A stretch of 64,000 bases of DNA from Nautilus pompilius. Its lineage: Eukaryota > Mollusca > Cephalopoda > Nautilida > Nautilidae. The stretch lies in NCBI GenBank assembly GCA_018389105.1, contig JACATO010000308.1:124001-188000 (forward strand). Direction: 5' to 3'. A program made the position numbers and the translations under genes. The stretch's first letter is position 1. Each line of letters starts with the position of its first letter. The notes under the pieces are model-generated. The model worked only from the letters and a program-made list of their open reading frames with translations, did not search any database and was not told the origin of the DNA. This document shows positions 61,765 through 64,000 of this stretch, one piece after another.

Positions 61765-62325
61765 TTAGTCATAAAATTCGATCTTGTTATCTGGATTATA
61801 TCTAACAATTAGAGCTTGCAGCCGTTTGTTCACATCCTTATACTTCTTGTCATTGTTGTCACCCTGATCAAATTGAATTTTTTCCAATTGTGCCGAACAT
61901 TCTTCTTTTTTCAGAGCTGAAATTAATTTCCAAATGTTAAGATGTATGCACATCACTGAGTTTTGAAGTGCATTATGATATCCTTTCAAATTTTTGTTGG
62001 TATGACACATATCTTGTTCTGTTCTGTTATGAACATTCCAAGTATCAATAAGAAATGTTGGAGTCATTCTTAGTCTTTGATTAGCTTGACTTCTTTTGCA
62101 TTCAATGTAGAACATTTCAAAATAAGATACTAGGTCTTGAGAGAAATCATCATCAAAAAGTTTGTCAAAACCATCAGTTACATCAGCAATTAGAAGAAAT
62201 GCAAGAGATGAAAAGCATCTTACCTTCAAGTTAAACTCATTATCTTGATGGCATTTTTCTGTCAAAACAATCTTAACTACTTATCGATAAATATTCTGAG
62301 AAAGGTGAAACAGAAGCATTTGGAA
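61765..62325 (-). pseudogene. MULE-type transposase C-terminal fragment
   Basis: A 166-codon open stretch (62265-61765) plus about 20 codons upstream across one stop, reading HLSQNIYR then VVKIVLTEKCHQDNEFNLK. The order CHQDNEFNLKVRCFSSLAFL, ADVTDGFDKLFDDD, FEMFYIECKR, MTPTFLIDTWNVHNRTEQDM, TNKNLKGYHNALQNSV, HLNIWKLISALKKEE and QALIVRYNPDNKIEFYD matches the part of Mutator-like (FLYWCH/MULE-domain) transposases C-terminal to the second catalytic residue, where WNxxxR...TNNxVEGxHxxxxxxxxxxHPxxWxFI is typical. Here TNNSVEGWH reads TNKNLKGYH, so the conserved glutamate is replaced. The DNA-binding and catalytic N-terminal half is missing; a poly-A run (62330) interrupts the upstream side. No TIRs were seen. 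Confidence 0.75.
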
Positions 62326-63164
62326 AGGTTAAAAAAAAAAAAGAATGGTATAGGGAATGTAGGAACAAGTTCTGACCAACCCTCACCTGGAAATAGTAGT
62401 TGAATGACGAACAGGTTAGGTCATAGCAATAAGTGACAATTCCATCACTGATAGGCTCTCTACTGGATAGACCGCACTTATTTGTTACAACACTCTCATG
62501 TCACTGGTAGTGCCAATTACTGGATATTTAAAATATTATAATTTGCTTGCTTTTTCAATACTTAAATTAAGTTAAATTATTTAAATTATGCGAATTACTG
62601 GTACATTCAGCTACTGCAACAAGGAGTGATTATGGAAAACTAAAACTTCTTTTTTTTTTGACATTAATAAATTATTGCAGGGAGTGAATTACATAGGGAA
62701 TGAAATTACCAGTCACTCCAGAGGATATCATATTGTAGAACAAATGGCCCACTGTGAAAAATCTTCATACCAAACCCTATGGTAGACAGGTGATATAACT
62801 TTTGAAAATCATAGAGATGCTAAAAAACAGGGTGACATTTATAAAATTTGATTTCCTTGTTGGTGTGTGCTATAGCACTTCAAGATTATGGTATTTATCT
62901 ATCTAGATAAGTCCTTTCATTGAAGCTGGGGGCAACACAGAGGTTGCTTTAGTTATGATGGTATCTTTATTAAGTACACGACAGTTTGATTACCTACCAC
63001 ATCGGGCTCCTTTGAATTTCTTGCAGTTCTTTTTCTTTTTTATTACGGAATTTCCATATTTAAAATTGTTTATAACCTGTTCTAATAAAAACTTCAAGCT
63101 TGCATTATTTGAAAGGTAATTTATGCCATTCTCATGGCATCATTTTGTTGTTGTTGTTTCAGAT
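62326..63164. other. AT-rich stretch, nothing recognised
   Basis: No motif beyond A and T runs near 62330 and 62650. Confidence 0.4.
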
Positions 63165-63405
63165 GTGACAAAAGATGGTGTAGCAAATAGCTATTTACAA
63201 TAGAATGGCCTGCCAAAAGTGTAGACCTAACCCCATGTGACTTTTTCTTATGTGGAAAGGCCAAAATGTATGGAAAAAAAAAAAAAGCACATGATCTGAA
63301 GCACCGTAATGTTCCACAGTATTTTATTACTTACTGTTGAAGATGTGGTGCTGCATTTGAGAAAAGTGTTGATAATGTGGGAGCTTATGTTGAAATTTAA
63401 TTGTA
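63165..63405 (+). pseudogene. mariner-like transposase, C-terminal fossil
   Basis: Across one frameshift the plus strand reads IEWPAKSVDLTPCDFFLCGKAK (about 63203-63262), which matches the WPxRSPDLTPCDFFLWGxxK block holding the third catalytic residue. KKKKAHDLKHRN and VEDVVLHLRKVLIMWELMLKF-type remnants follow, ending near VDNVGAYVEI (about 63370-63400). The N-terminal two thirds were not found upstream. It belongs to the same broad lineage as the 21.6-kb fossil but is not obviously the same copy family. Confidence 0.65.
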
Positions 63406-64000
63406 AACAGGACAAAAAAGCATAAAGTATCTATCAAATAACATTAAATAAAGTTACTATGCCTATTAGAACAAAAGTTATAAACATTTTAACACAGAGA
63501 ATGATGTTTTCAATCACCCCCCTCCCCTATACAGGCAACTAAAATTATTGCCTGTTTGCCAATGCAATAACCTGTTTTATACACAAAACAATTTATCAGT
63601 GCATATAGTAACATGTGCAAAAGCATATAACTGTTAAAAATCCATACATATAAAAAAAAGTTTATTTTCAAACCATTATCACAGTTTTTTTGGATTCAAT
63701 AATTATTTTATTAGTGGGGTCACATGTTTTACCAGTAGTGTATAAATTTCCATGAAACAAAATTAAAACAGAATCTTTCATAAACTACTCATAAATAACT
63801 AACATTAATAGCAGTCAATAAATTTTTACTTTAAACCCAACATGGCTTTCATTGATAATGACTAATTATTTTTGCACACCCAATAAAAAAAAAAGATGTC
63901 CTTATTTACCCTGTTGTTGTTTTCTTCTTGCAGACTTCACCACAGATGTGAAATCTGATTGATTGCAAAAACATAACTCAATACAGTCTCCAATTAAAGT
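63406..64000. other. AT-rich stretch, nothing recognised
   Basis: A C-rich motif CACCCCCCTCCCCTA near 63518 stands out but has no partner. No gene was seen. Confidence 0.4.

Noticed and set aside
1-64000. CRISPR arrays, operons, rRNA or riboswitches
   Set aside because: No regularly spaced direct repeats, no prokaryotic gene density and no rRNA-like sequence were seen; the content is eukaryotic transposon debris.

Overview
The window looks like AT-rich, repeat-laden intergenic DNA from an animal nuclear genome, most likely an invertebrate. No open frame on either strand exceeds about 200 codons, and I found no bacterial gene organisation, rRNA, intact tRNA or convincing host exon chain. What can be recognised are decayed eukaryotic transposons: Tc1/mariner of several lineages, three hAT elements with TTF-type zinc fingers, a MULE fragment, a Ty3/gypsy retrotransposon, a pogo/Tigger-type non-autonomous element and a tRNA-derived SINE family. 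The mix would suit an arthropod, perhaps a chelicerate, but no host gene supports a firmer placement.

Layout. 0-5 kb: a minus-strand pseudogene of a multi-copy uncharacterised protein family (motifs CFLCLWDSR, LPPMHIKLG, DEHGERFHQDI), then a pogo-type MITE (2177-2765) and a near full-length dead mariner (2967-4196, minus). 6.5-16 kb: two Tc1-like fossils (about 6.5-7.4 and 14.65-15.9 kb) and one copy of a dispersed Tc1-type non-autonomous repeat. 18-22 kb: an old hAT, a second copy of the dispersed repeat and an internally deleted mariner-like fossil. 24.5-30.5 kb: a cluster of tRNA-derived SINEs; the first is cut by another mariner-family element (24623 to about 25870). 30.7-33.7 kb: a minus-strand hAT. 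36.9-37.6 kb: a possible degenerate minisatellite and a possible second tRNA-derived repeat. 40.7-43.9 kb: the longest copy of the dispersed repeat, then a second pogo-type MITE (42535-43128) followed 28 bp later by an internally deleted copy of the 3-kb mariner. 47-49.5 kb: a possible LTR fragment and another mariner-like deletion derivative. 52.0-55.2 kb: a SINE head and a minus-strand Ty3/gypsy relic in which gag appears joined to the end of reverse transcriptase. 57-60.2 kb: the best preserved hAT, with intron-like interruptions. 61.8-62.3 kb: a MULE C-terminal fragment. 63.2-63.4 kb: the C-terminal tail of one more mariner-like transposase.

Nothing here works together as a pathway. The window records layered insertion and decay. 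Its most interesting parts are the unnamed GERFHQDI family, the MITEs carrying a cluster of CCAAT boxes, the SINE family with its conserved non-tRNA tail, and repeated internal-deletion derivatives. Assignments rest on my reading of translated frames and remembered family motifs; no database search was run.
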